Made by a program: the position numbers and the translations under genes. From assembly GCF_004014875.1 (NCBI RefSeq), contig NZ_CP034929.1, positions 1,488,001 through 1,552,000 of the forward strand: 64,000 nucleotides of DNA, given 5' to 3'. Below the pieces are notes generated by a model, which was not told where the DNA came from, did no database searches, and worked only from the letters and a program-made list of their open reading frames with translations. Positions 17,303 to 26,116 of this stretch are shown here, one piece after another. The DNA is from Nocardioides yefusunii. GTDB lineage: Bacteria > Actinomycetota > Actinomycetes > Propionibacteriales > Nocardioidaceae. Within the stretch, counting starts at the first letter, position 1, and every line of letters starts with the position of its first letter.

Positions 17303-18400
17303 GTGAGCAAGCGGTTCGAGTCGTCCCCGCCCTCGGGGACCCTGGTCCGGCTGCCGGAACCCGAGACGTCCCCGTGGCGTGCCCTGGGACGTCGGCTCCT
17401 GGCAGCGACGTCGGTCCTGGTGGGCACGGTCCTGCTGGTGTACCTGGACCGCGCGGGCTACCAGGACGGCAATGATCCCAGCGGCAAGGTCGACCTGCTC
17501 GATGCCATCTACTACACGACCGTCACCCTGAGCACCACGGGCTACGGCGACATCACGCCGGTCTCGGACACTGCTCGGCTCGTCAACGCATTCGTCATCA
17601 CGCCCGCTCGCATCGCCTTCCTCGTCCTGCTGATCGGCACGACGCTCGAGGTGCTGGCGAGCCAGGGACGTGAGATGTTCCGGATCTCCCGGTGGAGGAA
17701 GCAGATGCACGACCACGTGGTCATCGTCGGGTACGGCACGAAGGGTCGTTCCGCAGCGCTGACCTTGCTCACCAGTGGCTACGCGCCTGAACGGATCGTG
17801 GTCGTCGACCCGAGCCCTGCGGCCCTGGAGGAGGCGCACGCCGACGGTTTCGCCGTCATCACCGGTGACGCCACCCGCCGTCACGTCCTGCAGATGGCTG
17901 ACGTCGCAGAGGCCTCGCGCGTCATCATCACCACCAACCAGGACGCCACCAACGTGCTCACCACCCTCACGGTGCGCCAGGCCAACCCCGACGCCGAGAT
18001 CGTCGCTGCGGTCCGTGAGCAGGACAACGCCGACCTGATGCGGCACTCCGGCGCGGACTCCGTCATCACCTCCGCCGAGACGGTGGGCCGCCTGCTCGGC
18101 CTCTCGTCGCTCTCGCCCAAGCTCGGCACCGTCATGGAGGACCTGCTGACCGCCTCGGAGGGCCTCGAGGTCGCCGAACGGGAACTGTTGGTCACCGAGG
18201 TAGGGATGCAGCCCCAGCGGGTCGCCGACCAGGTGATCGCGGTGATCCGCGACGAGAAGGTGCACCGCTACTACGACCCGGTCGTCACCCAGCTGGCCCG
18301 CGGCGACAAGCTGATCGTGGTGCGCCCGGCACAGGAACTGCCCTGGGCGCCTCGCCCCGGAACCCACGCCGACGAGTCGTTCGCGCGGGACGAGGAGTGA
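17303..18400 (+). CDS. Two-helix potassium channel with RCK/TrkA-N domain
   Basis: 365 aa. A helix at about 30-48, the pore with selectivity filter STTGYGDITP near residue 80, and a second helix VITPARIAFLVLLIGTTLEV form a KcsA-like 2-TM pore. The cytosolic part begins VVIVGYGTKGRSA, a Rossmann RCK (TrkA-N) domain that binds NAD(H) or nucleotides, followed by a TrkA-C-like segment. Assembles as a tetramer gating K+ flux. GTG at 17303 is preferred; the frame is open into the upstream gene from 17255. The stop overlaps the cobU GTG (GTGA). Confidence 0.9.
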   Translation: MSKRFESSPPSGTLVRLPEPETSPWRALGRRLLAATSVLVGTVLLVYLDRAGYQDGNDPSGKVDLLDAIYYTTVTLSTTGYGDITPVSDTARLVNAFVITPARIAFLVLLIGTTLEVLASQGREMFRISRWRKQMHDHVVIVGYGTKGRSAALTLLTSGYAPERIVVVDPSPAALEEAHADGFAVITGDATRRHVLQMADVAEASRVIITTNQDATNVLTTLTVRQANPDAEIVAAVREQDNADLMRHSGADSVITSAETVGRLLGLSSLSPKLGTVMEDLLTASEGLEVAERELLVTEVGMQPQRVADQVIAVIRDEKVHRYYDPVVTQLARGDKLIVVRPAQELPWAPRPGTHADESFARDEE

Positions 18401-18954
18401 GGCTCCCCAGTGCCGGCGCGCAGCCTCGGACGGTGCTGGTCACCGGGGGAGTGCGCAGCGGCAAGTCGACCCATGCCGAAACCCTGATGGCCGGGGCGGC
18501 CGAGGTCGTCTACGTGGCACCTGGCCCGTCCCCGGACGTGGAAGGTGACCCGGACTGGGCGGCGCGCGTCGCACTGCACCGTTCCCGACGCCCGGCGTCG
18601 TGGAGGACGGTCGAAGGCACCGACGTGGCATCCGCCCTCGGTGGCGCGGGTGCGGTGATGGTGGACTGCCTGGGCACGTGGGTCACCAGCGTGATCGACG
18701 AGGAGAGTGCCTGGGAGCGCTCCTCCGACGACCTCCACGCTCTGGTTCAGGCGCGTCTCGACGTCGTGCTCGCAGCTGCTGCGTCGCACCCGGGTCGGAT
18801 CGTCTGGGTGACCAACGAGGTCGGCATGGGGCTCGTCCCCGAGCACCGCTCCGGTCGGATCTTCCGGGACCTGCTCGGCACCGTCAACCAGCGGGTCGCG
18901 GCGTCGTCCGAGGCCGTGCACCTGGTGGTGGCCGGTCGCGTCCTGGAACTCTGA
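18397..18954 (+). CDS. cobU: Adenosylcobinamide kinase / guanylyltransferase
   Basis: 185 aa. P-loop VTGGVRSGKSTHAE at residues 15-28 and VTNEVGMGLVPE near residue 145 are the CobU/CobP signatures. The enzyme phosphorylates adenosylcobinamide and transfers GMP, activating it for nucleotide-loop attachment by CobS. It starts with GTG overlapping the channel stop and is convergent with cobS-cobT 15 nt downstream; the three genes make up the lower-ligand assembly branch of cobalamin synthesis and salvage. No riboswitch precedes this transcript. Confidence 0.94.
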   Translation: MRLPSAGAQPRTVLVTGGVRSGKSTHAETLMAGAAEVVYVAPGPSPDVEGDPDWAARVALHRSRRPASWRTVEGTDVASALGGAGAVMVDCLGTWVTSVIDEESAWERSSDDLHALVQARLDVVLAAAASHPGRIVWVTNEVGMGLVPEHRSGRIFRDLLGTVNQRVAASSEAVHLVVAGRVLEL

Positions 18955-18969
18955 CTCGCAGGGTGGCAC

Positions 18970-19773
18970 TCAGCCAGCGCTGAGGACCACGAGCAGTGCG
19001 GTGAGCGCGAGTTCGACCCCGGCACCGTAGACGTCGCCGGTGACGCCTCCGAGGCGGCGGGTCGTGTGGCGCACCAGCACCAGCACTGTCGCGACTGCGG
19101 CGAGCGCGGCCAGAACCGGCTGCCAGAGCGGGAGGCCGGCTGCTGCGCCGGCACCGGTCAGGAGAGCGGCCAGCGCCACCCAGAGGGCGGCTGCGGCGCC
19201 CGTCAGAACGACCCCGGCCATCGGGTGCCCCAGCCCGTCACGACGGGCCGGAAGGACGCCGCGGCGACACGTCAGGGCCAGAGCGCCGCGCGAGGCCAGG
19301 ACAGCGACGCCGGCGAGCAGGGAACCCTGCCAGGAAGTCAGCAGCGTTGCGAGGGCAGCGGCCTGCATCCCGGCGACCACGACGGTGGCCATGACGCCCG
19401 CCGGGCCGGAGGTGCCGGTCTTCATCACCGCGAGGCTGCGTTCGCGGTCGTAGGAGGCGGTGAGTCCGTCGACGGTGTCGGAGAGCCCGTCGACGTGCAT
19501 GACGCGGGAGCCGAGCGCGAGCACCGCCACCGCGCCGAACGCGGCCACCAGTGCCGGGACGTCCACCACGACGGCGAGAAGACCCACCAGGACCACGCCG
19601 ATGCCCAGCGGCAGGACCGCCGCCGGGGCGAGCAGCACGCACCCCCGCGCGACGACGGCGTCGACGCGCGAGGGCATCGCGGTGGGAAGAGCGGTCAGCG
19701 TGCCCGCGGCGAGCCGCCAGGAGTCACGCAGGGTGACCGGACCGGACGCCGTTCCACCGCGGTGGGAACTCAC
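18970..19773 (-). CDS. cobS: Adenosylcobinamide-GDP ribazoletransferase
   Basis: 267 aa, mostly hydrophobic with six or seven membrane helices. MHVDGLSDTVDGL and LGGVTGDVYGAGVEL are the conserved motifs of CobS/CobV, the membrane enzyme that joins adenosylcobinamide-GDP to alpha-ribazole (phosphate) to form cobalamin. The ATG overlaps the cobT stop by 4 nt (ATGA), so it is translated from the cobT transcript. Confidence 0.94.
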   Translation of the reverse strand: MSSHRGGTASGPVTLRDSWRLAAGTLTALPTAMPSRVDAVVARGCVLLAPAAVLPLGIGVVLVGLLAVVVDVPALVAAFGAVAVLALGSRVMHVDGLSDTVDGLTASYDRERSLAVMKTGTSGPAGVMATVVVAGMQAAALATLLTSWQGSLLAGVAVLASRGALALTCRRGVLPARRDGLGHPMAGVVLTGAAAALWVALAALLTGAGAAAGLPLWQPVLAALAAVATVLVLVRHTTRRLGGVTGDVYGAGVELALTALLVVLSAG

Positions 19774-20840
19774 GCGCCCATGACCTCGCTGAGCAGTGCG
19801 ACCTCACGCAGGAGGGCGACGGCGCTGCGCAGCACCGGGACTGCGGCGACGGCGCCGCTGCCCTCACCCAGGCGCATGCCGAGGTCGACGAGCGGGGTGA
19901 GGCCGAGCTTCTCCAGGGCCATCGCCTGGCCGGGCTCGGTGGACCGGTGGCCGGCCAGGAACCAGGCGCTTGCGCCGGGCGCGATCCGATCGGCGGTGAG
20001 TGCACACGCCACCGACATCAGACCGTCGAGCAGCACCGGCACGCCGGCCTCGGCAGCGGCGACCATGTAACCGGTGGTCGCGGCCAGGTCGGCGCTGGAG
20101 AGAGCCTTGAGGGTCTCGAACGGGTCGTCCTTGCGGTCGCCGGCGCGGTCCAGGGCAGTCTGGATGACCCCGATCTTGTGGGCCAGCGCGGTGTCGTCGA
20201 TGCCGGTGCCGCGGCCGGTGACCTCAGCAGCGGGCAGACCGAGGGCGGAGGCGATCATCGCGGCGGCAGGCGTCGTGTTGCCGATGCCCATGTCGCCGGA
20301 GAGGAGCAACTGGGCTCCGGCGGCGATCTCCTCGGCCGCGACCGTGCGCCCGGCGGTGTAGGCAGCCTCGAACTCGTCCTCGGTGAGGGCGTCGGTGAGG
20401 TGGATCGCGCCGGTGGAGCGACGCACCTTGAACTTCTGCACCTCGGCCGGAGCACCGGCGAGGTCGTCGTCGACGCAGAGGTCGAGCACGCGCACGTGCA
20501 CGTCGTGGGCACGGGCCAGAGCGCTGACACCTGCCTTGCCGGCCAGGAACATCTGCACCATGGCGGGGGTGATCGAGGCCGGGAACGCAGAGACGCCGTG
20601 CTGGGCCACGCCGTGGTCACCGGCGAAGATCGCCAGACGGACGTTGGTGAGCTGCTCGGGGACGGCGTTGCCGTTGGCTGCCGCGAACCAGACTGCGATG
20701 TCTCCCAGACGACCCAGCGCGCCGGGCGGGGTGGCCAGACCGGCCAGACGCTCGGTGGCCTGCTGGCGGATCTCGGCGGACGGGGGAGCGACGGGGGTGA
20801 CGGTGCGGGGCGACTCGGTGCGGGGGTTCTCGGTGCTCAC
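19770..20840 (-). CDS. cobT: Nicotinate-nucleotide:DMB phosphoribosyltransferase
   Basis: 356 aa. Makes alpha-ribazole phosphate from dimethylbenzimidazole and nicotinate mononucleotide. Family motifs: TPPGALGRLGDIA, IFAGDHGVAQHGVSAFP, GDMGIGNTTPAAAM and, at the C-terminus, the catalytic-Glu segment LGEGSGA. Start is GTG at 20840; a TAGAAT -10 ends 6 nt before it with no SD, so the mRNA is leaderless and cannot carry a B12 riboswitch. The first 20 residues are a poorly conserved Thr/Pro-rich extension. Confidence 0.95.
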   Translation of the reverse strand: MSTENPRTESPRTVTPVAPPSAEIRQQATERLAGLATPPGALGRLGDIAVWFAAANGNAVPEQLTNVRLAIFAGDHGVAQHGVSAFPASITPAMVQMFLAGKAGVSALARAHDVHVRVLDLCVDDDLAGAPAEVQKFKVRRSTGAIHLTDALTEDEFEAAYTAGRTVAAEEIAAGAQLLLSGDMGIGNTTPAAAMIASALGLPAAEVTGRGTGIDDTALAHKIGVIQTALDRAGDRKDDPFETLKALSSADLAATTGYMVAAAEAGVPVLLDGLMSVACALTADRIAPGASAWFLAGHRSTEPGQAMALEKLGLTPLVDLGMRLGEGSGAVAAVPVLRSAVALLREVALLSEVMGA

Positions 20841-20846
20841 CGGCTC

Positions 20847-20852
20847 ATTCTA
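20847..20852 (-). promoter_or_regulatory. -10 element of cobT, leaderless
   Basis: On the minus strand TAGAAT ends 6 nt before the cobT GTG. The 124-nt gap to the divergent ATP-grasp gene holds both leaderless promoters. Confidence 0.65.
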
Positions 20853-20952
20853 GGAGGGTGGCACCGTGCGGCGTGTCGTCGGTGTGAGGAGCGACGCCGT
20901 CACCGGCCTGAACCCGTTACGCCTCGGCAACACGGGTGACACACCGCGTCCC

Positions 20953-20958
20953 TAGTTT
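20953..20958 (+). promoter_or_regulatory. -10 element of the ATP-grasp gene, leaderless
   Basis: TAGTTT ends 6 nt before ATG 20965; no ribosome-binding site. Confidence 0.6.
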
Positions 20959-20964
20959 CGCGTC

Positions 20965-22569
20965 ATGCAGCAGGTGATCAACGCGTACCGCCCATGCGGG
21001 GTGGCTCATGACGAGATGGTGGGGACCGACGGCCTCAGGGCCTCCTACCTGGAGTTGGCCGAGTCGATCGGTGCCCTCGGTGTCGACGAACTCGAGGCGC
21101 GGATGGAGGCGTTGCGCACCTCCTACCTCGACCAGGGCGTCACCTTCGACATCGGCGGCGAGGAACGCGCGTTCCCACTGGACGTCTTCCCGCGCGTGAT
21201 CGAGCAGGAGACGTGGACGAACGTCGAGGCCGGGGTACGCCAGCGCGTCGCAGCGTTGGAGGCGTTCTTGGCCGACGTCTACGACTCCGGTCAGGTGTTC
21301 AGCGACGGCGTCGTGCCGCGTAGCGTCGTCACCACCTCATCGCACTTCCATCGTGAGGCTGTCGGGATCCGTCCGCCCAACGGGGTCCGGGTGCACGTCT
21401 CCGGGATCGACCTGGTGCGTGACGAGGCGGGCAACTTCCGGGTGCTGGAGGACAACGTCCGGGTCCCCTCAGGCGTCTCCTACGTCATGACCAACCGCCG
21501 GGCCATCGCAGCGGCACTGCCCGAGTCGCTGCAGCGGCACCGGATCCGTTCGGTGGCCGAGTACCCGCAACGTCTCCTCGCGGCGCTGCGTGCCGCGGCG
21601 CCGGCCGGCGTCACCGACCCGACCGTGGTGGTGCTGACGCCCGGTGTCTACAACGGCGCCTACTTCGAGCACGCCCTGCTGGCCCGCACCATGGGGGTGG
21701 AACTGGTGGAGGGCCGCGATCTGGAGTGCCGCCGTGGCCGCGTGATGATGCGGACCACGCACGGCCTGGAGCCGGTCCACGTGATCTACCGCCGGGTCGA
21801 CGACGAGTTCCTCGACCCGGTGCACTTCCGCGGCGACTCGATGCTGGGCTGTCCCGGGATGATCGACGCCGCCCGTGCCGGTCAGGTGACGCTCGCCAAC
21901 GCGGTCGGCAACGGGGTCGCCGACGACAAGCTCGTCTACACCTACATGCCCGACCTGATCGAGTACTACCTCGGTGAGAAGCCGCTGCTGCCCAACGTCG
22001 ACACCTGGCGTCTGGGGGAGCCCGAGGCACTGGCGGAGGTGCTCGACCGGCTCGACGAGCTGGTCGTGAAGCCGGTCGACGGCTCCGGCGGCAAGGGCAT
22101 CGTGATCGGACCGGCGGCCTCGCGTGCCGAGCTCGACGCTCTGCGGCGTCGTCTGGTGGACGACCCCCGTGGCTGGATCGCGCAGCCGGTGGTCCAGCTC
22201 TCCACCGTCCCGACCTGGCTCGACGGTGACCTGGTGCCGCGCCACGTCGACCTGCGTCCCTTCGCGGTCAACGACGGCAACGACGTCTGGGTGCTGCCCG
22301 GGGGTCTGACGCGGGTGGCGTTGGGGGAGGGCGAACTGGTCGTGAACTCCTCACGCGGAGGTGGCTCGAAGGACACCTGGGTGATCGCCGGGAACGCGAC
22401 GCCCGAAGCGGTGGAGGAGGTGGCACCGGTGCACCCGGTGCGGATGGCCCAGGCGCCGAGCGAGGGGCCGGCGATGCACGCCCCTGACCCGGCCTCGGCC
22501 GAGCAGCACGGACAACAGCAGCAACAGCAACAGATGCGTGACGACGTGGAGGAGGAGCCGCAGTGCTGA
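20965..22569 (+). CDS. Circularly permuted ATP-grasp type 2 protein (DUF404/DUF407)
   Basis: 534 aa. Contains the circularly permuted ATP-grasp signatures VLEDNVRVPSGVSYV, YRRVDDEFLDPV and VVKPVDGSGGKGIVIGP. The family is thought to ligate amino acids or peptides, and occurs almost always with alpha-E and transglutaminase genes, as here, suggesting synthesis of a small peptide-like product; none has been fully worked out to my knowledge. The last ~40 residues are low complexity and end in a Gln-rich run encoded by CAG/CAA repeats, probably disordered. The stop lies inside the start region of the next gene (overlap 7 nt). Confidence 0.92.
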   Translation: MQQVINAYRPCGVAHDEMVGTDGLRASYLELAESIGALGVDELEARMEALRTSYLDQGVTFDIGGEERAFPLDVFPRVIEQETWTNVEAGVRQRVAALEAFLADVYDSGQVFSDGVVPRSVVTTSSHFHREAVGIRPPNGVRVHVSGIDLVRDEAGNFRVLEDNVRVPSGVSYVMTNRRAIAAALPESLQRHRIRSVAEYPQRLLAALRAAAPAGVTDPTVVVLTPGVYNGAYFEHALLARTMGVELVEGRDLECRRGRVMMRTTHGLEPVHVIYRRVDDEFLDPVHFRGDSMLGCPGMIDAARAGQVTLANAVGNGVADDKLVYTYMPDLIEYYLGEKPLLPNVDTWRLGEPEALAEVLDRLDELVVKPVDGSGGKGIVIGPAASRAELDALRRRLVDDPRGWIAQPVVQLSTVPTWLDGDLVPRHVDLRPFAVNDGNDVWVLPGGLTRVALGEGELVVNSSRGGGSKDTWVIAGNATPEAVEEVAPVHPVRMAQAPSEGPAMHAPDPASAEQHGQQQQQQQMRDDVEEEPQC

Positions 22570-23495
22570 GTCGGATCGCGGAGTCGATGTTCTGGATCGG
22601 TCGGTACGTCGAGCGCGCGGAGGACACCGCGCGCATCCTCGACGTCCAGACGCAACTGTTGTGGGAGGCGGCACCGGCCCAGGAAGAGGAGACCTGCCGA
22701 AACCTGCTCTCGATCATGGGGGTGGGCGTAGAGGACGACGAACCGGTCGACACCGCTACGGTTCTGGCCCACCTGGTGCACGACATCAACCGCCCCACCT
22801 CGGTGGCGGCGAACCTCGCTGCGGCCCGCGAGAGCGCTCGACGGGCCCGGGAGACGCTCTCGGAGCCGATGTGGGAGGCGCTGAACAGCACCCACCGCGT
22901 CGTCGCCTCGGGCCAGCTGGCCCGGATGCCACTCGCCTCGGTCTTCACCTGGGTCCGGGATCGGGTCGCGCTGGTCAACGGTGCCGCCGATGCGACGATG
23001 ACGCGCGACGAGGGCTGGCAGTTCCTGGTTCTGGGGCGCTTCATCGAGCGGGCCGACATGACCTCGCGCCTGGTGGCGACGGCGTCGTTCCGCTCCACAG
23101 CCGGGTCTCCGTGGACCTCGATCCTGAGGGCCTGCGGTGGCCACGAGGCGTTCCTGCGCACCTACAAGGGGTTGGAGACGGACCGTGGCGCGGCGGAGTT
23201 CCTGCTCCTGGACCGCCTCTTCCCGCGATCGGTGGTCTTCTCGATGTCGAGGGCCGAGCAGTGCCTGGACAACCTCGAGGGCGGGCAGCGGGCCGGGTTC
23301 CAGAACGACGCCCACCGACTGGTGGGACGCACGCGCGCGGACCTGGAGTACCGGGCGTTGTCGGAGGTCACCGCAGACCTCCCGGCAGAGATGGAGCGGT
23401 TGCAGCGCACCTGCGCCGAGGCGACCGAGGCGATCGGTCGGCGCTACTTCGCAGGTTCGGAAGGTACGTACTGGATGGGGGGACGGGTCTCATGA
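22563..23495 (+). CDS. Alpha-E domain protein (DUF403)
   Basis: 310 aa, all helical, beginning VLSRIAESMFWIGRYVERAE, the alpha-E signature; TRDEGWQFLVLGRFIERADM is the second family motif. Starts with GTG overlapping the ATP-grasp stop, and its own stop overlaps the transglutaminase ATG (ATGA). This ATP-grasp / alpha-E / transglutaminase trio is a conserved bacterial cassette predicted to make or crosslink a peptide; the alpha-E domain is usually taken as a partner of the ATP-grasp enzyme. Confidence 0.92.
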   Translation: MLSRIAESMFWIGRYVERAEDTARILDVQTQLLWEAAPAQEEETCRNLLSIMGVGVEDDEPVDTATVLAHLVHDINRPTSVAANLAAARESARRARETLSEPMWEALNSTHRVVASGQLARMPLASVFTWVRDRVALVNGAADATMTRDEGWQFLVLGRFIERADMTSRLVATASFRSTAGSPWTSILRACGGHEAFLRTYKGLETDRGAAEFLLLDRLFPRSVVFSMSRAEQCLDNLEGGQRAGFQNDAHRLVGRTRADLEYRALSEVTADLPAEMERLQRTCAEATEAIGRRYFAGSEGTYWMGGRVS

Positions 23496-24331
23496 GGCTG
23501 CGAGTGGTGCACACGACGGGGTTCGAGTACGGCGGGAAGGTGCTGGCGTCCTACAACCAGGCTCGGCTGACGCCGCAGACCAGGCCGGGGCAGATCGTGG
23601 CTCACCACCGGGTCGAGGTCGACCCGGCACCGTGGAGTCAGGTCTACCGGGACTGGTTCGGCAACGAGGTCACTGCCTTCGAGGTCCTCGATCCGCACCG
23701 GTCGATGACGGTGCGTTCGATCAGCACCGTCCACACCGATCGTCGGGCGGCCCCGGGACCGGTGTTGTCGTGGGACGAGATGGGACGCGCCCAGAGCCAG
23801 GACCGGTGGACGGAGTACCTCGCGATCCCCGAGCTCGTGGCTCCCGCCCCGGACCTGGTGCTGGCTGCACGTGAGCTCGCGATGCTCTCACCGACACCGG
23901 GTGACGCGGCCCGGGAGATCTGCCGTCTGGTGCACCGCGAGATGGAGTACGTTCCCGGTTCCACGGACGCGACGACGGGGGCTCGCCAGGCCTGGGAGCA
24001 GCGCGCAGGCGTGTGCCAGGACATGGCGCACGTGGCACTGGGCGCGCTGCGTTCGGTGGGTGTGCCTGCCCGGTACGTCTCCGGATACCTGCACCCGCGC
24101 AAGGAAGCGGTGGTGGGAGAGACCGTCGCAGGGGAGTCCCACGCCTGGGTGGAGTGGTGGGACGGCGGCTGGCGTGGATACGACCCCACCAACGACCTCG
24201 AGCCTGGTGACCGGTGGGTGGTGGCCGCCGTGGGGCGCGACTACTTCGACGTCCGGCCCTTGCACGGGGTCTTCACCGGCGCCGGCACGTCGGCGATGTT
24301 CGTCGAGGTCGAGGTGACCCGGCTCGAGTGA
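23492..24331 (+). CDS. Transglutaminase-like cysteine peptidase family protein
   Basis: 279 aa. N-terminal beta domain (RLRVVHTTGFEYGGKV, the bacterial transglutaminase-like N-terminal region) followed by the catalytic core: Cys in AGVCQDMAHVALG, His in GESHAWVEWW and Asp in YDPTND, the papain-like triad. Cytosolic, no signal peptide. In this cassette it is thought to act as a peptidase or amide ligase on the product of the ATP-grasp enzyme. Last gene of the three-gene operon; a strong hairpin follows 42 nt downstream. Confidence 0.92.
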   Translation: MRLRVVHTTGFEYGGKVLASYNQARLTPQTRPGQIVAHHRVEVDPAPWSQVYRDWFGNEVTAFEVLDPHRSMTVRSISTVHTDRRAAPGPVLSWDEMGRAQSQDRWTEYLAIPELVAPAPDLVLAARELAMLSPTPGDAAREICRLVHREMEYVPGSTDATTGARQAWEQRAGVCQDMAHVALGALRSVGVPARYVSGYLHPRKEAVVGETVAGESHAWVEWWDGGWRGYDPTNDLEPGDRWVVAAVGRDYFDVRPLHGVFTGAGTSAMFVEVEVTRLE

Positions 24332-24372
24332 GGCCGCTCAGTTGGCTGGCTGAGTGGTGCGAGCCGAAATGG

Positions 24373-24406
24373 CAGAAGGCCCGATCCGTGAGGATCGGGC
24401 CTTCTG
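24373..24406. terminator. Terminator of tRNA unit 1 (shared with the cassette upstream)
   Basis: CAGAAGGCCCGATCC, loop GTGA, GGATCGGGCCTTCTG: a perfect 15-bp stem. It ends 3 nt from the tRNA-Val 3' end, so it terminates the minus-strand tRNA transcript and probably also the plus-strand cassette. Confidence 0.85.
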
Positions 24407-24409
24407 TGC

Positions 24410-24484
24410 TGGTGGACGATACTGGGTTTGAACCAGTGACCTCTTCCGTGTCAAGGAAGCGCGCTACCGCTGCGCCAATCGTCC
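24410..24484 (-). tRNA. tRNA-Val (anticodon GAC), copy 1
   Basis: 75 nt including an encoded CCA. Acceptor GGACGAT/ATCGTCC, anticodon loop TTGACAC, T-arm GGTTCAAACC. Identical to the three other GAC copies in the array. Confidence 0.96.
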
Positions 24485-24525
24485 GAGTCTGTGTTCATTC
24501 CCTGAGATGTTTCTGGGGGAATTCG

Positions 24526-24601
<76 letters not shown>

Positions 24602-24643
24602 ATGTTTCCCGGCCCGTTTCCGTGCCGCGCAACAAGAAAGACA

Positions 24644-24671
24644 TTAGTACAAGGTTGGCCCTGTTTGCCAA
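24644..24671 (-). promoter_or_regulatory. Promoter of tRNA unit 1
   Basis: Minus strand: TTGGCA, 16 nt, TACTAA, located 42 nt upstream of tRNA-Gly. The same spacing and near-identical -10 recur in the other three units. The 228 nt between this unit and the next terminator hold nothing else that I recognise. Confidence 0.75.
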
Positions 24672-24829
24672 TGGAGGGGGCGGTCGGCCCGGCGGGGGCC
24701 GCGGAAGCGTCTTTTCGCGTCAGCTCGCCTTGGCAGGTGCCCGGAGCGGTGCGATGTGCGGTCCAGGTGCAGCTGCCGGGGTAGGAGTTGACGGCTCGCG
24801 CGACACGGGTCCCTGGACTGGGGAAATGC

Positions 24830-24863
24830 CAGAAGGCCCGATCCGTGAGGATCGGGCCTTCTG
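24830..24863 (-). terminator. Terminator of tRNA unit 2
   Basis: Identical to the unit 1 hairpin (15-bp stem, GTGA loop), 457 nt further on, 3 nt beyond the tRNA-Val 3' end. Confidence 0.85.
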
Positions 24864-24866
24864 TGC

Positions 24867-24941
24867 TGGTGGACGATACTGGGTTTGAACCAGTGACCTC
24901 TTCCGTGTCAAGGAAGCGCGCTACCGCTGCGCCAATCGTCC
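24867..24941 (-). tRNA. tRNA-Val (anticodon GAC), copy 2
   Basis: Identical to copy 1, with encoded CCA; exactly 457 nt to the right. Confidence 0.96.
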
Positions 24942-24982
24942 GAGTCTGTGTTCATTCCCTGAGATGTTTCTGGGGGAATTCG

Positions 24983-25058
<76 letters not shown>

Positions 25059-25100
25059 ATGTTTCCCGGCTCGTTTCCGTGCCGTGCAACGAGAAAAAGA

Positions 25101-25128
25101 TTAGTACAAGCCGTTTGTATTGCGCCAA
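25101..25128 (-). promoter_or_regulatory. Promoter of tRNA unit 2
   Basis: Minus strand: TTGGCG, 16 nt, TACTAA, 42 nt upstream of tRNA-Gly. The spacer and flanks differ from unit 1 while the two boxes are kept. Confidence 0.75.
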
Positions 25129-25262
25129 TCGGGATGGCTTGTGTGGCGAATGCCCTGCTCAGGGTCTGTTTTGTCGGCGGTCCCGGCGCGAGCTCGGCGT
25201 GGAGGTGGAGGCGCGAGTCGGTGGGGTGTGGCGATGCTCGGGCGTTCCCGAGGGCAAAAGCA

Positions 25263-25294
25263 AAGAACCCCCTGGCGTGAGCCAGAGGGTTCTT
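25263..25294 (-). terminator. Terminator of tRNA unit 3
   Basis: AAGAACCC-c-CTGGC, loop GTGA, GCCAG-a-GGGTTCTT: 13 pairs with one C.A mismatch. Sequence unrelated to the other unit terminators, but with the same GTGA loop and position. Confidence 0.8.
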
Positions 25295-25300
25295 GTGAAG

Positions 25301-25375
25301 TGGTGGACGATACTGGGTTTGAACCAGTGACCTCTTCCGTGTCAAGGAAGCGCGCTACCGCTGCGCCAATCGTCC
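25301..25375 (-). tRNA. tRNA-Val (anticodon GAC), copy 3
   Basis: Same 75-nt sequence with encoded CCA; last gene of the three-tRNA unit. Confidence 0.96.
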
Positions 25376-25393
25376 GGGTCTTGAGTTGTTTCG

Positions 25394-25464
25394 AGGTGGG
25401 TACGGGATTTGAACCCGTGTACACGGATTTGCAGTCCGTTGCCTCGCCTCTCGGCCAACCCACC
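25394..25464 (-). tRNA. tRNA-Cys (anticodon GCA)
   Basis: 71 nt. Acceptor GGTGGGT, anticodon loop ACTGCAAAT, T-arm GGGTTCAAATCCC, discriminator T. CCA is not encoded (CGA follows). Sits between tRNA-Gly and tRNA-Val of unit 3; the only Cys tRNA in the window. Confidence 0.94.
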
Positions 25465-25519
25465 ATGGAGACCGTCTGACAGGAATCTGAAATGAAGAAA
25501 CCTGAGGATGACCTCTCAG

Positions 25520-25592
<73 letters not shown>

Positions 25593-25635
25593 ATGTTGTT
25601 CCAGCCCGTTTCCGTGCTGTGCAACGAGAAGAACA

Positions 25636-25663
25636 GTAGTACAGCTGGGCGCGGCAGGCGAAA
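25636..25663 (-). promoter_or_regulatory. Promoter of tRNA unit 3
   Basis: Minus strand: TTTCGC, 16 nt, TACTAC. Between it and the unit 4 terminator lie 186 nt in which I see no gene. Confidence 0.65.
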
Positions 25664-25849
25664 CCGGGGTCCGCGGAGTGGTTGCTGGGGACTGCGTCCT
25701 CGCAGGTCAGGGCCATGAAAGGGGTGCGGTCTGCCGCGGCGTGTCGCTGGTGCACTGGGCGTCGAGGAGGGGGCCGTGTGGGCGCGCGTCCCGGCGGGAG
25801 CCCTGGTGACGATGCCTCTGGCTCCGAGGGCTCTGTCGTCCTGAAATGC

Positions 25850-25883
25850 CAGAAGGCCAGATCCTGTGGGATCTGGCCTTCTG
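25850..25883 (-). terminator. Terminator of tRNA unit 4
   Basis: CAGAAGGCCAGATCC, loop TGTG, GGATCTGGCCTTCTG: 15-bp perfect stem. Relative to units 1 and 2 one C-G pair is replaced by A-T on both arms, a compensatory change showing that the stem is selected. Confidence 0.85.
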
Positions 25884-25886
25884 TGG

Positions 25887-25961
25887 TGGTGGACGATACT
25901 GGGTTTGAACCAGTGACCTCTTCCGTGTCAAGGAAGCGCGCTACCGCTGCGCCAATCGTCC
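25887..25961 (-). tRNA. tRNA-Val (anticodon GAC), copy 4
   Basis: Same sequence as copies 1-3, CCA encoded, 3 nt from the unit terminator. Confidence 0.96.
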
Positions 25962-26001
25962 TCTGTGGAGCAATGATTCACACCTTAACAGGTGGAAACC
26001 G

Positions 26002-26074
<73 letters not shown>

Positions 26075-26116
26075 ATGTTTCCCGGCGCGTTTCCGTGCCG
26101 TGCAACAAGAAGAACA

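Noticed and set aside
19770..20840. cobT as part of the riboswitch regulon
   Set aside because: The promoter -10 lies 6 nt before its start, leaving no 5' UTR for a riboswitch.
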